DNA of 64,000 bases from Pseudozobellia sp. WGM2 (GTDB lineage: Bacteria > Bacteroidota > Bacteroidia > Flavobacteriales > Flavobacteriaceae), in contig NZ_JADNYK010000011.1 of the NCBI RefSeq assembly GCF_017810075.1, positions 1-64,000 on the forward strand. The letters run 5' to 3'. Every line of letters starts with the position of its first letter. The first letter of the stretch is position 1. A program made the translations under genes and the position numbers. This document shows positions 53,539-63,459 of this stretch, piece by piece. The notes beneath the pieces are model-generated. The model was not told where the DNA came from and did no database searches. It worked only from the letters and a program-made list of their open reading frames with translations.

Positions 53539-55323
53539 CTATTTTAGGTTTTTTTTCATTACTCGATAAGCAGGGTATTGCAAGTGGGCACTTTCATAAT
53601 ACTCGGAGTTTTTATATATCCAGTCGAGTTGGGCATACCAATTAGAAGCAAATTCAGCTTCTTTTTCTTTTTTAAGGTCAAAACTGTCTCTTAAAACTTT
53701 GTTTTCTTGCAAAATTTCAAAAGCTATATCTTCAAAAACGTAGGGAGAAAAACCTTCTTTTTGCTGCAATATGGCATCGAAAAAATTCCAATTAAAGAAT
53801 GAGTCATGTGCTTCAGGCTCTAAAGTTTCCATGATATACCTAATACCAATTTGGTCTGTCGGTATATAGATATCACCTTGATGAAACATCACCTCTTTTA
53901 ATCGCCCTTCGACCTCTGTGCTATTATGGGGGTAATGTCCTTCATAAGCTTGACCTGACGTTTTGAATTCTTTGATTTTGTATGATTCAACAACGACTGT
54001 GGTATCTTTTTGTAAAGTTCTATAATTGATATGGTTTAGATTTAGAAGGTCTTGAACTTTTGACCAGCCTTTTTTTAGCAGATACCCTTGCGGAATTTCT
54101 ACTGAGTCTGTAGGTGTGTAATAATTGCTATAAGCGACAGGTTTGGTGAAAGGTCGACTTTCGTCATATTTCAGTCTTTCGAAACCTGTTACTTTGCTTA
54201 TGATTGTATCTGCCTCAAAACCCTTAAAGTCAATTGTGCTAACACGAGTAGTATCTATAGTCCACCGAGTAGGGTAGTACTTCCATTCTCTATGTCTAAA
54301 ACTGGCTTCGGTTCGTAGGCGCTTTATTTCATCTTTATCTTGCTCGGCAATAGCGATCGTTTTATTCATAAGCTCATAAGTACCTTCAACTCTTTGTTTG
54401 TAAGGCTTTAGCATATGAGTTTCTACCATCATTCCGAAAGTATTCCAGAGTGTGGTATAGCCTGAAGAATACCTGGGGTGGTCTATAAATTGTGTAAAAC
54501 CGCTCTCGGGAACTTTGTTGAATACATTCACATATGGAGTTATTTCCCAATCCGACTTTTTCAACTCTTGTTCTAAAGAGGGCATTAATTTATTATGCAG
54601 GTAGTGGCCTAGATCACCTCCTAATTTATTGTGTTGGGTGAAAAGATGGGTCAAGGTATATTGATAATCAGCACCATTGCTCACATGGTTATCTATGAAT
54701 ATATCGGGCTTGACCAAATGAAAAATTTGATAGAAGGTTCTGGCATTCTTGGTATCAGCTTTAATAAAATCACGGTTAAGGTCGTAATTGAGGGCATTAC
54801 CTCGAAAGCCGTATGATTTTGGGCCGTTTTGGTTGGCTCTTGTCGTACTGTTTCTGTTGAGTGCCCCGCCTATATTGTATATGGGAATGGTGACCAATAC
54901 CGTATTTTTCGGAGTCTTCAGTTTGCCCTTTACCAAATCGCGATACAAGAGCATGGTAGCATCAATTCCGTCGCTTTCTCCTGGGTGAATACCGTTATTG
55001 ATTAATATGATTGTCTTATCGTCACCAATTTTCTGAAAATTAAAATCACCGTCTGGGTTGTATGTAATAATATGTAATGGATAGCCACTATCTGTAGGCC
55101 CAACCGTTTGCATATTAATTTCAGGAAATTCTTTAGCCAGTTGAATATAAAAGTCAATGGTCTGAAGATAGGTTGCCGTTTCTTTGCCTTGTGTAGCTTC
55201 AAAATGGGTTTGGTAAGTTTTTCTATCATCCTCTTCTTTTGTTTCGCAGGAAAGTAGAATGAAAACAGCGGATAGCGCAACGATGGCCTTTAGGCTGATA
55301 TTTCTCAAATGAAATGCTTTCAT
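53539..55323 (-). CDS. M14 family zinc carboxypeptidase, lipoprotein
   Basis: 594 residues with a lipoprotein-type signal (..ALSAVFILLSC, Cys about residue 26). Zinc ligands of the M14 family: His and Glu in NNGIHPGESDGID (HxxE), and His in DIFIDNHVSNGADYQY. The substrate Arg region appears as NSTTRANQNGP.. LNYDLNRDF. It likely removes C-terminal residues or cleaves cell-wall peptides in the periplasm or at the surface. The C-terminal 200 residues are family-specific. Convergent with the NUDIX gene, 7 bp apart. Confidence 0.92.
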   Translation of the reverse strand: MKAFHLRNISLKAIVALSAVFILLSCETKEEDDRKTYQTHFEATQGKETATYLQTIDFYIQLAKEFPEINMQTVGPTDSGYPLHIITYNPDGDFNFQKIGDDKTIILINNGIHPGESDGIDATMLLYRDLVKGKLKTPKNTVLVTIPIYNIGGALNRNSTTRANQNGPKSYGFRGNALNYDLNRDFIKADTKNARTFYQIFHLVKPDIFIDNHVSNGADYQYTLTHLFTQHNKLGGDLGHYLHNKLMPSLEQELKKSDWEITPYVNVFNKVPESGFTQFIDHPRYSSGYTTLWNTFGMMVETHMLKPYKQRVEGTYELMNKTIAIAEQDKDEIKRLRTEASFRHREWKYYPTRWTIDTTRVSTIDFKGFEADTIISKVTGFERLKYDESRPFTKPVAYSNYYTPTDSVEIPQGYLLKKGWSKVQDLLNLNHINYRTLQKDTTVVVESYKIKEFKTSGQAYEGHYPHNSTEVEGRLKEVMFHQGDIYIPTDQIGIRYIMETLEPEAHDSFFNWNFFDAILQQKEGFSPYVFEDIAFEILQENKVLRDSFDLKKEKEAEFASNWYAQLDWIYKNSEYYESAHLQYPAYRVMKKNLK

Positions 55324-55403
55324 TTGGCGAAATTACACAAAATGCAAATTGAAAATAAACTTTCCTCTATGGGGAGATAAAATAGTTCAAGTTTAATTAG
55401 GGC

Positions 55404-55811
55404 CTAGAAGGTCTTTTTGGTAATCTCGGCTATCTGCTTTTTAAATAGAGGTTTATGGTTGTAGGTGATAAGATGATCGGTTCTTTTCTGATAATGTTCC
55501 CATTTATCTTTATCAAAAGCATCGATTGAAGAAGTGATAATGTTGATGCGGATGTTTTCTTTTACGGGAAGAGCAATGAATTCCTCTAAAAACTGCCACC
55601 CGTCCATAATTGGCATATTAATATCCAGAAATATAATTTCAGGAATACTATCATTTTCATTTAGTTGTTCTTTAATTCCGTCAATGGCTTTCTTTCCATT
55701 CACAAAAGATGATATATTATCGCAGTCAACCACAAGGCTTAACATCTTACGTACCCCGAAAACAGTTATCGGATCATCGTCTATAATACAAATGCTATTA
55801 ATCTTCGTCAT
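55404..55811 (-). CDS. Single-domain response regulator
   Basis: 135 residues from the ATG at 55811 (MTKINSICIIDDDPITVFGVRKML), the usual start for this group. It is a receiver only: acidic pair DDD, phospho-acceptor Asp in IIFLDINMPIMDGW at about residue 62, switch residues in INIITSS and Lys in YNHKPLFKKQI (shifted from the usual KP). It overlaps the end of the PAS kinase gene by 14 bp, so the two are a coupled kinase-receiver pair. Confidence 0.92.
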   Translation of the reverse strand: MTKINSICIIDDDPITVFGVRKMLSLVVDCDNISSFVNGKKAIDGIKEQLNENDSIPEIIFLDINMPIMDGWQFLEEFIALPVKENIRINIITSSIDAFDKDKWEHYQKRTDHLITYNHKPLFKKQIAEITKKTF

Positions 55812-57645
55812 TAAAATAAATCTTGAACGTGGTGCCTTTGCCCACTTCGCTGCACACAACGACACGGCCTTTCATGGCTTCAATTTGATTTTTGGTAATA
55901 TAGAGACCTATACCTCTTGAATCTTTATGTTGGTGAAAGGTTTTATACATGCCGAAGAGTTTGTCTCCGTATTTTTTTAGATCTATGCCCAAGCCATTAT
56001 CTTTAATAGATAAGATGGTCATTCCGTTTTGATGCCCACTACTTAGTTCTACAACTGGTTTTCGATTGGGCTCTTTGTATTTGACGGCATTTGTCATGAA
56101 ATTCATCAAAATACTTTCAATATAAGCTGGTACGACCTTAACCATGACATTTTCTTCGACATCATTTATTATAGTCGCGTTATGACTCTTTAAAAAAGCG
56201 GTCAAGTTCTGTTGAACGGTTTCAATTTTTTTGTTGAGATTGGTCGGTTTTTTCTCTAGACCGGCATTGGTATTGATTGCCACTACCTCATTGAGGTTTT
56301 CTAATGTCTCCATTAAATTATCAGAGGCATTGGTTAACATTCTTATAATATTCTTCTTTTCTTCTTCGCTCTTCTCGTCTATAAGAAACTCTAACAACAT
56401 TGAGAAATTGGCCGTGTGCGATCTTAAATTGTGAGATACAATATGGGCGAAATTAACCAATTTTTTATTTTGTAAAGATGCCACATCGACCAGATTGCGC
56501 AGCTTCTCTTCTTTTTGTTTTAGCTCTGAAATATCATGGCTAATTCCTACGAGACCATTGGCGTGCCCATTCTCATCTAACAATGGAATTTTCGAAACCA
56601 AAAAGGTCGTTGTTTTGCCGCTTTTGTCTCTAATAGAACTCTCTTTGTTAATCATGGGAACAAGAGTATCCATTATGGTCTGATCTTCTCTATTTAGTTG
56701 CTCTGCAATATCTGAATCATAGAGATCGGAGTTGCTTTTGCCCAATAATTCACTGGGGTCACTAAAACCTAAATAATCACTTTCGGCTTTGTTTACCAGT
56801 ATTTTTCTAGACTCGGTATCCTTTATATAGATGTTGAGAGGTAAATTATCGATTAAGGTATGTAAGAGCTTTTCGTTGGCTTTGGTTTTTGTTTCGGTTA
56901 GCACCTTATCATTTATATCTTGAAAGGTGCCCCTGATGGCTATTAACTTGCCATCGTCATATACAGGGGTGCCGTTCGACCTAACCCAAATTTCATTTCC
57001 TTTAGCGGTTACTATCTGTAACTTTTCGCTCCAACCTGATCCACCACTAATTGCGTCGTGCACGGCCATTGAGATAATATTTTTACTGTACCCTTCTTTG
57101 TAAAAACCTATACCATCTTCAATATTTGGGACAAAGTCATCTGATATCTCATGAATTTTTTTGGTCACACTGCACCAAATCAATTTGTCTTCAACAATAT
57201 CGTACTCCCAACTGCCGATTTTACCTATTTCCGATATTATTTCTAGCTTTGATCTTAAACGTCCTAAATTGGTTTCTGTAAGTTTTTGTTGGGTTACATC
57301 TTCCGTTGTTAAAATCAGACCGATAACATTTTCTTGTTCGTCTAACCAAGGGTTACAGCTCCACTCGTACCACTTCTTACCTGTTGGGTCGTAATTGAAT
57401 TCTTCAAAGGTTTTGTCAACTTGTTTAGAAAGACAATCATTAAGAGTGTCTGCAAGATCACTGTTCGAATCGGTGAATAAGTAATCTATTCTTTTGCCTA
57501 CAACCTCGGTACGTTTAAGCTTATAAAGCTCCATCCATTTATCAGAGGCATACACCACCTCAAAATCGATATTGACAAAAGCAGTTGCTGATGGCAATTG
57601 TTTGATGAGATGAATATTTGTATCTATATGGTCTCCTTTCGGCAT
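55798..57645 (-). CDS. Cytoplasmic PAS-domain sensor histidine kinase
   Basis: 615 residues without membrane helices. Three PAS-type domains occur (about 10-130, 140-255 with IWVRSNGTPVYDDGKLIAIRGTFQDI, and 265-380 with NGLVGISHDISELKQKEE). They are followed by an H-box NFAHIVSHNLRSHTANFSML and an ATPase domain (NFMTNAVKYKEP, IKDNGLGID, GIGLYITKNQIEA). The SHNLR phospho-acceptor subtype is common in Bacteroidota. It senses an internal signal and is coupled to the receiver gene downstream. Confidence 0.93.
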   Translation of the reverse strand: MPKGDHIDTNIHLIKQLPSATAFVNIDFEVVYASDKWMELYKLKRTEVVGKRIDYLFTDSNSDLADTLNDCLSKQVDKTFEEFNYDPTGKKWYEWSCNPWLDEQENVIGLILTTEDVTQQKLTETNLGRLRSKLEIISEIGKIGSWEYDIVEDKLIWCSVTKKIHEISDDFVPNIEDGIGFYKEGYSKNIISMAVHDAISGGSGWSEKLQIVTAKGNEIWVRSNGTPVYDDGKLIAIRGTFQDINDKVLTETKTKANEKLLHTLIDNLPLNIYIKDTESRKILVNKAESDYLGFSDPSELLGKSNSDLYDSDIAEQLNREDQTIMDTLVPMINKESSIRDKSGKTTTFLVSKIPLLDENGHANGLVGISHDISELKQKEEKLRNLVDVASLQNKKLVNFAHIVSHNLRSHTANFSMLLEFLIDEKSEEEKKNIIRMLTNASDNLMETLENLNEVVAINTNAGLEKKPTNLNKKIETVQQNLTAFLKSHNATIINDVEENVMVKVVPAYIESILMNFMTNAVKYKEPNRKPVVELSSGHQNGMTILSIKDNGLGIDLKKYGDKLFGMYKTFHQHKDSRGIGLYITKNQIEAMKGRVVVCSEVGKGTTFKIYFNDED

Positions 57646-57885
57646 GTTGCGAAATTTCGTACTAAAGTAGAGCGATTCATCGATCTATCTAAAGGTTTGT
57701 TGTGAATACAAAGAAAGGTGTTGTTGGATTCTCAATTCAAGTGGTGAACGTACTTTTAGTATAATTTGAGAGTTATTTCTTACTAAAGTAGGGTAAATAA
57801 TTAAATATTCCATATCAATTTTGAAATAAAATCTTTTTTCAAAAAAAGATTAATCGAAAATTTGGTGAGACAGCGATAATTTCAG

Positions 57886-58341
57886 TCAGGATATGCGTAC
57901 CGTATCGGGAACAAGACCTGTATAATCACCATTATTTCTAATTACATCTCTAACAATTGATGAGCTAATGTAAGATTTTCCTGATGAAGTGAGTAGAAAC
58001 ACAGTTTCTATTTCAGAAAGTTTTCGATTGGTATGTGCAATCGCTTTTTCAAATTCAAAATCACCTGGATTTCTAAGTCCTCTTAATATAAAGTTTGCTT
58101 CTATCTTCTTACAAAAATCAACTGTAAGACCTTCGTAGGTACGCACCTGTATCTTAGGTTCTTGAGCAAAGGCTTTGCTTATAAACTCCATTCGTTGCTC
58201 TAGAGTGAACATGTAATTTTTCTCTGAATTAACCCCGATTGAAATAACGATCTCATCAAAAAGTGTAATGCCCCGCATGATTATATCATAATGCCCGAGG
58301 GTCAAAGGATCAAAGGAACCTGGAAAAATGGCGCGTTTCAT
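57886..58341 (-). CDS. coaD: Pantetheine-phosphate adenylyltransferase
   Basis: 151 residues. Nucleotidyltransferase motif AIFPGSFDPLTLGHYDII (T/HxGH) at the N-terminus, VDFCKKIEANFILRGLRNPGDFEFEKAIA in the middle and the ISSSIVRD pattern near the end. It makes dephospho-CoA from phosphopantetheine and ATP. It sits downstream of ddl in the same direction. Confidence 0.95.
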   Translation of the reverse strand: MKRAIFPGSFDPLTLGHYDIIMRGITLFDEIVISIGVNSEKNYMFTLEQRMEFISKAFAQEPKIQVRTYEGLTVDFCKKIEANFILRGLRNPGDFEFEKAIAHTNRKLSEIETVFLLTSSGKSYISSSIVRDVIRNNGDYTGLVPDTVRIS

Positions 58342-58429
58342 ATTAGTTTAGTTCTGGTTCTGAATAAGGGCATTAATTTCTAAAATACTAGTTTAAAACT
58401 AACCCTCTGCATATACATAACTTTTAAAG

Positions 58430-59413
58430 TTACTTATTTTTCACCAGAGCCTCTTCAATGGCACTTTCAAAAAGTTCTGACATTGAGATACCGGCAATTT
58501 TTGCTTGCTGTGGTAATATACTCTCATTAGTCAAACCTGGTGTGGTATTCATTTCTAGCATGTAGGGTTCATCACCGATAAATATAAACTCACTTCGTGA
58601 ATACCCTTTCATCTTTATAACTTCATAAGCATATTTAGCCGTTTCAACGACATTTTTTTCTTGTTCGGGAGAGAGTCTTGCAGGGGTTATTTCTTGAGAC
58701 TTACCTTGATACTTCGCTTCGTAATCAAAAAAATCATTTTCGCTTACAATCTCGGTTATAGGTAAAACTTTTGTTTTCCCCTTGTAGGTGATTACACCTA
58801 CCGAAACTTCGATACCATCTAAAAAAGATTCAATAATTACTTCATCATCTTCCTTATAGGCCCTTTCGATAGCAGGCTTTAAATCGTTCTTTTCATAGAC
58901 CTTCGAGATTCCGAAACTACTACCGGCCTTATTGGCTTTCACGAAACAGGGTAAACCTACTTTAGCGGTAATTTCTTCAGTATTAATTTGATCACCTTGA
59001 TTTATATAATACGAAGTAGCCGATTTGATGCCATAGGGTTTTAAGGTACTCAGAAAATCACGTTTGTTAAAGGTAAGGGCCGATTGGTAATAATCACATG
59101 AAGTTTGGGGTATGCCCAACAGTTCAAAATACGCCTGCATGAGTCCATCTTCGCCAGGTGTGCCATGAATTGCATTGAACACACAGTCAAACACTACACT
59201 CTCATTATTTACTTCAATCGAAAAATCACCTCTATTTACGGGGTGTTCTTGGTTATCTCCATCTACATAAACCCACTTTTCCTTTAGAATATGTATGCGG
59301 TAGGTATTAAACCTTTCTTTGCTCAAAGAATTGTGCACTACATTGCCACTTTTCAATGATATTTCTACTTCGCTTGAATAGCCACCCATGATAATGGCAA
59401 TATTTTTCTTCAT
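58430..59413 (-). CDS. ddl: D-alanine--D-alanine ligase
   Basis: 327 residues. ATP-grasp enzyme: NIAIIMGGYSSEVEISLKSG (N-terminal substrate loop), HGTPGEDGLMQAYFELLGIPQTSC, CFVKANKAGSSFGISKV, DEVIIESFLDGIEVSVGV and FIFIGDEPYMLEMNTTPGLTNESILPQQA. It forms the D-Ala-D-Ala dipeptide for peptidoglycan. Divergent from the PASTA gene; the ddl-PASTA-rluD-coaD set is conserved in the family. Confidence 0.96.
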   Translation of the reverse strand: MKKNIAIIMGGYSSEVEISLKSGNVVHNSLSKERFNTYRIHILKEKWVYVDGDNQEHPVNRGDFSIEVNNESVVFDCVFNAIHGTPGEDGLMQAYFELLGIPQTSCDYYQSALTFNKRDFLSTLKPYGIKSATSYYINQGDQINTEEITAKVGLPCFVKANKAGSSFGISKVYEKNDLKPAIERAYKEDDEVIIESFLDGIEVSVGVITYKGKTKVLPITEIVSENDFFDYEAKYQGKSQEITPARLSPEQEKNVVETAKYAYEVIKMKGYSRSEFIFIGDEPYMLEMNTTPGLTNESILPQQAKIAGISMSELFESAIEEALVKNK

Positions 59414-59623
59414 GATTTGAATTCGATTTTGGTAGTCTGATTCAAAGAAAAGAAAAAGTACTAGACTTTTTTGCCTAGGAACATAAAAAACTGAATTTAA
59501 GAATCTTTTCTTATTGAACTGAACTCGGTTGAAATATTAAGTCTGACCAAAATTTTAAGTTTGGCATAAAACAAAACAATAAACCACATCATTACTTATC
59601 TTTGTTTCGTTTAAACTTGCGAT

Positions 59624-60211
59624 ATGAGTAATTTTTTCAATTTTTTAAGAAGTAAGGTTTTTCTAATCCAGTTAGGCTTGGCCATTCTAGTTTCAATTAT
59701 ACTTATATTTTTGACTCTTCGATGGTTAGATGGTACGACCAATCATGGCGAATTTGTTGAGGTGCCCGATTTTGGTAAAATGTCGGTTCCAGAGATGAGA
59801 CAGTCCGTTGAAGATGCCGGCCTGAGGTATGAGGTTTTAGATTCTGCCAACTATAACCCTGATTATCCTAGATTTTCAATAATCGAACAGAATCCGCCGG
59901 CAGGCAACAAAGTAAAAGAAAACCGGAAGATTTATTTTACCGTTAATCCATCCGGTTATAAAAAAGTTACGGTTCCGAAAATCATTCAAGTTACCCAGCG
60001 AAATGCCGCTTCTATGCTTCGTGCAGTTGGCCTTGACGTGCAAAGGGTCACCTATATCGATGAATTGGGTAAGGATATGGTTTATCATATTAAGTACAAG
60101 GGTAAATATGTGAAACCTGGTGACAAATTACCTAAAACTTCGAAAATTGAATTGGTTTGTGGTAATGGCAAAATAACCGACCGCGCAAGGGTTCAAGCAG
60201 ATTCCGAATAG
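59624..60211 (+). CDS. PASTA domain membrane protein
   Basis: 195 residues: a membrane helix at about 13-34 (VFLIQLGLAILVSIILIFLTL) followed by two clear PASTA repeats (VEVPDFGKMSVPEMRQSVEDAGLRYEV.. and VTVPKIIQVTQRNAASMLRAVGLDVQRV) and a third partial one. PASTA domains bind peptidoglycan or muropeptides. There is no kinase domain, so it is a standalone sensor or scaffold. TATCTTTG at 59597-59604 is the likely -7 box. rluD follows after 3 bp. Confidence 0.92.
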   Translation: MSNFFNFLRSKVFLIQLGLAILVSIILIFLTLRWLDGTTNHGEFVEVPDFGKMSVPEMRQSVEDAGLRYEVLDSANYNPDYPRFSIIEQNPPAGNKVKENRKIYFTVNPSGYKKVTVPKIIQVTQRNAASMLRAVGLDVQRVTYIDELGKDMVYHIKYKGKYVKPGDKLPKTSKIELVCGNGKITDRARVQADSE

Positions 60212-60214
60212 TTT

Positions 60215-61240
60215 ATGCAATCACAAGAGAATGCCGAATTGGGCGATGACGAGCTTTTTGAGCACCATAGTTTTGTGGCTTCGAAAGGGCAAGAACCATT
60301 GCGTGTAGATAAGTTTTTGATGAATTTTATCGAGTACGCTACACGTAACAAAATTCAGCAAGCGGCTAAAAATGGCCATATTTGGGTGAATGGTGACATC
60401 GTTAAGCAGAACTACAAGGTTAAGCCCGGTGACGAGGTAAAGGTTATGTTCGAACATCCGCCACATGAGTTTCTCTTGGTTCCGGAAGACATACCTTTAG
60501 ATATCGTTTACGAAGATGAAGTTTTATTAGTGGTGAACAAACCTGCGGGCATGGTAGTGCATCCCGGTCACGGTAATTATTCAGGTACCCTCATCAATGC
60601 GCTTCTTCACCATATAAAAGACCTACCTGTAAATAGTAATGAACGACCAGGCTTGGTTCATAGAATAGATAAAGACACTTCAGGCCTTTTAGTTGTTGCG
60701 AAGACTGAAGCGGCAATGACCCATTTGGCCAAACAATTTTTCGATAAGACATCTGAGCGAGAGTATATTGCTCTTGTTTGGGGTAATGTGCAAGATGAGT
60801 CAGGAACGGTGGAAGGTAATATTGCCAGAAACCCTAAGAATAGGTTGCAGATGCAGGTTTTTCCCGAAGGGGATGAAGGCAAAGACGCCATAACCCATTA
60901 CAAGGTTTTAGAGCGTTTGGGCTATGTAACCATGTTATCATGTAAATTAGAAACTGGGCGTACCCACCAGATTCGTGTGCACATGAAATATATTGGTCAT
61001 ACGCTGTTCAATGATGAACGATACGGAGGAAACAAAATTTTGAAAGGAACTACTTTTACCAAGTACAAACAATTCGTTGATAATGCATTCAAAATATTGC
61101 CACGTCAAGCGTTACACGCAAAAACATTAGGTTTTGTTCACCCCGTAACCGGGGAAATGATGCGCTTCGATACTGACATTCCCCAAGATATGGCCGATTG
61201 TATCGATAAGTGGAGGCACTACTCCAAACACAGTCAATAG
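60215..61240 (+). CDS. rluD: 23S rRNA pseudouridine synthase, RluD family
   Basis: 341 residues. An N-terminal S4 RNA-binding domain (LRVDKFLMNFIEYATRNKIQQAAKNGHIWVNGDIV) and a catalytic domain with Asp in GLVHRIDKDTSGLLVVAKT; downstream LETGRTHQIRVHMKYIGHTLFNDERYGG. It isomerises uridines of helix 69 of 23S rRNA in characterised members. 3 bp after the PASTA gene, cotranscribed. Confidence 0.94.
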   Translation: MQSQENAELGDDELFEHHSFVASKGQEPLRVDKFLMNFIEYATRNKIQQAAKNGHIWVNGDIVKQNYKVKPGDEVKVMFEHPPHEFLLVPEDIPLDIVYEDEVLLVVNKPAGMVVHPGHGNYSGTLINALLHHIKDLPVNSNERPGLVHRIDKDTSGLLVVAKTEAAMTHLAKQFFDKTSEREYIALVWGNVQDESGTVEGNIARNPKNRLQMQVFPEGDEGKDAITHYKVLERLGYVTMLSCKLETGRTHQIRVHMKYIGHTLFNDERYGGNKILKGTTFTKYKQFVDNAFKILPRQALHAKTLGFVHPVTGEMMRFDTDIPQDMADCIDKWRHYSKHSQ

Positions 61241-61347
61241 GTTAATAAATTACGCTGATAGGTATATCGATAAGACTTTGACAATCGCGTAGGTTATCTA
61301 TATAATCATGTGTAATTTTACCGTGATTCTGATAAAAACCCGATTTG

Positions 61348-62109
61348 ATGAAAATAGTTGTTTCTCCAGCGAAATCCCTTGATTTTGAAAGTGAATACCC
61401 AAAAGTTGAAGTTACCCAGCCCGTCTTTTTAGACGAAGCTGAAAAACTGAATAAGGTTTTAGCTAAGAAAAAGCCGAAAGCTTTAAAAGACTTGATGGGC
61501 ATTTCAGATAATCTGGCGCAGTTGAATTGGGAACGAAATCAAAACTTTGAAGTGCCATTTACAAAAGAAAATTCACGCCCAGCGGTATTTACATTTAGTG
61601 GCGATGTTTACCAAGGTCTTGATGCATTTACCATTGAGTCAGGCAAAATAGAAAAGCTTCAAAATACATTGAGAATATTATCAGGTCTATATGGTATTCT
61701 AAAACCATTGGACCTTATGCAAGCGTATCGCCTTGAAATGGGTACGAAATTAAAGGTGGGTAAAAAGAATAATTTGTATGATTTTTGGAAGAAAACAGTT
61801 ACCAATTCGCTAAACGCTGAATTGAAAGAAGATGAACTTTTTATAAACTTGGCGAGTAACGAGTACTTTAATGCGGTGGATAAAAAAGCGCTTAAATCAC
61901 CAATCATTGCGCCGATTTTTAAAGATTGGAAAAATGACAAACTAAAAATTATTAGTTTCTTCGCTAAAAAAGCAAGAGGTTCGATGGTGCGTTACATCAT
62001 TGAAACCGATGCGAGCTCTTTAGATGATATTAAAGGCTTTGATTACGATGGATATCGATTTAGTGAGGAGTATACCCTAAATGAGAATGAACCCGTGTTC
62101 GTTCGCTAA
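61348..62109 (+). CDS. yaaA: Peroxide stress protein YaaA (DUF328)
   Basis: 253 residues from the ATG at 61348 ([15 protein letters not shown]), the universal start of the family. Motifs: [43 protein letters not shown] and [12 protein letters not shown], plus [12 protein letters not shown] near the end. YaaA limits free iron and DNA damage during peroxide stress in E. coli. The stop codon directly abuts the stop of the convergent THX gene. Confidence 0.94.
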   Translation: MKIVVSPAKSLDFESEYPKVEVTQPVFLDEAEKLNKVLAKKKPKALKDLMGISDNLAQLNWERNQNFEVPFTKENSRPAVFTFSGDVYQGLDAFTIESGKIEKLQNTLRILSGLYGILKPLDLMQAYRLEMGTKLKVGKKNNLYDFWKKTVTNSLNAELKEDELFINLASNEYFNAVDKKALKSPIIAPIFKDWKNDKLKIISFFAKKARGSMVRYIIETDASSLDDIKGFDYDGYRFSEEYTLNENEPVFVR

Positions 62110-62238
62110 TCATTTCTTTTTACCGACATTTATTTTTTCTTCGATCGTTGGGCGCTTTTTAATTTTTCGGGGTCTTCTAGCTCCGTAAGAACGATTGGCA
62201 ATTTTTCCACGTCTTGATTTCTTGTCTCCCTTACCCAT
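62110..62238 (-). CDS. 30S ribosomal protein THX
   Basis: 42 residues, very basic: MGKGDKKSRRGKIANRSYG.. RRPRKIKKRPTIEEK.. The GKGDKK..RGKI..SYG pattern is the THX family, a small peptide lodged at the head of the 30S subunit in Thermus and common in Bacteroidota. Convergent with yaaA with no gap. Confidence 0.93.
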   Translation of the reverse strand: MGKGDKKSRRGKIANRSYGARRPRKIKKRPTIEEKINVGKKK

Positions 62239-62401
62239 ATTGCAGTTTTTAGATTTTTGGAAAAGTATAGTACGGAGCTTAAAAAGTCAAGCGTTCAAGA
62301 ATTAAACCTTAATCCATTCGATAGCGGTAAATGTGAATTTAATTTGTGTGTGGGGTACATTTAAAGATAATTAGGTTAGGTTACAGGTATATGTCAATTA
62401 G

Positions 62402-62409
62402 TATCTTTG
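62402..62409 (+). promoter_or_regulatory. -7 box of the DNA-glycosylase-like gene
   Basis: TATCTTTG, an exact TAnnTTTG match, 25 bp before the TTG start. No clear -33 TTG at the usual distance. Confidence 0.5.
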
Positions 62410-62434
62410 ACCGAATTAAAAGTTTTCGACACTA

Positions 62435-63100
62435 TTGTTTTTGCATACGCATCCATACGAACCTTTCCTATTTCCTGAAGCTACCAAGTTAATTGTAGGT
62501 ACGTTGCCACCACCTAGGTTCACGGTCGGTGAACTTAAACCGGATGATGTCGATTTTTGTTACGGTAGTCGCAACGGAATGTTATGGCCAATTTTAGACC
62601 GAATTTTCGATTTGGATTTAAAATATGAAACTACTGATTTTGCTACCTGGCAACGCAAAGAATTTTTAATAAAAAGAAAAATAGGGGTCTGCGATATAGT
62701 AGAAAGTGCCGAGCGCTTAAAAATCGATGCTTCCGATTTGGGGATGCAAAATGTCGAATTAAGAAACCTTATTGCATATTTAGAAGCGTTCGAAAATTTA
62801 AAGACCATCCTCTTTATGGGAGGCAATAGTAAAAACGGTCCTGAATATTTTTTTCGTCGCTTAATAAAACCCTATGCTATAAAACTTCGACCAGTTTCTA
62901 AAACGGTACCTCGTATTTATACCTTTACGCTGCCAAGATCGAAAAGAAAAATTACAACGGTTTCACTTACCGCACCTTCAGGGGCGGCAAATAGAGCAGT
63001 GGGTAGCCTTGATTCGTATAAGGGTAAGAAGGCGGAAAACCCCAACTATAATACCCTTGATTTTAGGGTCGAGCAATACCAGCCATTTTTTCTGGATTAG
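62435..63100 (+). CDS. Uracil-DNA glycosylase-like protein (MUG-type fold)
   Basis: 221 residues starting at TTG; the first in-frame ATG is 48 codons in, past conserved sequence, so a TTG at 62435 or 62441 must be used. UDG-fold features: HPYEPFLFPEATKLIVGTLPPPRF at the N-terminus, FCYGSRNGMLWPILDRIF (Asn/active-site loop region), GVCDIVESAER and the C-terminal TTVSLTAPSGAANRA. Probably removes damaged or mismatched bases, though the substrate is unknown. Confidence 0.82.
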   Translation: MFLHTHPYEPFLFPEATKLIVGTLPPPRFTVGELKPDDVDFCYGSRNGMLWPILDRIFDLDLKYETTDFATWQRKEFLIKRKIGVCDIVESAERLKIDASDLGMQNVELRNLIAYLEAFENLKTILFMGGNSKNGPEYFFRRLIKPYAIKLRPVSKTVPRIYTFTLPRSKRKITTVSLTAPSGAANRAVGSLDSYKGKKAENPNYNTLDFRVEQYQPFFLD

Positions 63101-63178
63101 AATTTTACTTTTCCTCGTTAATTTCTTATGTTATCGAACCTGAAATTTGACTTTCAGAAGTGAAGTTCTTGTAAACTA

Positions 63179-63210
63179 AAAAGAGCCCTGTCTTTCGACA
63201 AAGCTCTTTT
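63179..63210 (+). terminator. Rho-independent terminator after the glycosylase-like gene
   Basis: Arms AAAAGAGC / GCTCTTTT with an inner TGTC / GACA stem around TTTC; the second arm itself supplies the T-run. Confidence 0.85.
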
Positions 63211-63459
63211 ACGAGAACACTATATGAAAATGAAAAAATTTACTTCTGAATTATTACATGATAAAAGTATCTAGCTCTCATAGAATATTGAAATTATTGT
63301 TGTGAACACTGTTGTTTTTGTAGTGTAGGTAGGTATTTTTGTTATAAGATGAATTCTCAGGTTGGCAATCATGTCAGAATGCCGATATTTATAGGGCGCA
63401 ATTGGGTTTGTTGCTATAAATAAAGGTTCTAACCAATAATATATTTATTACAAAAGCTT
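63211..63459 (+). promoter_or_regulatory. Leader and promoter region of ppc
   Basis: No gene in this stretch. TTG at 63312-63314, a 19-bp spacer and TATTTTTG at 63334-63341 form a good promoter for the phosphoenolpyruvate carboxylase gene, with a leader of about 110 nt. Confidence 0.6.

Noticed and set aside
57660-57795. ACTAAAGTAG occurring twice (near 57660 and 57781) in the gap between the PAS kinase and coaD
   Set aside because: Only 10 bp, AT-rich, no further symmetry; too weak to call a regulatory site. The 240-bp gap shows nothing else.
58418-58432. Short palindrome TAACTTTTAAAGTTA at the ddl stop
   Set aside because: AT-only ends with no T-run after it on the ddl strand; chance is likely in AT-rich DNA.
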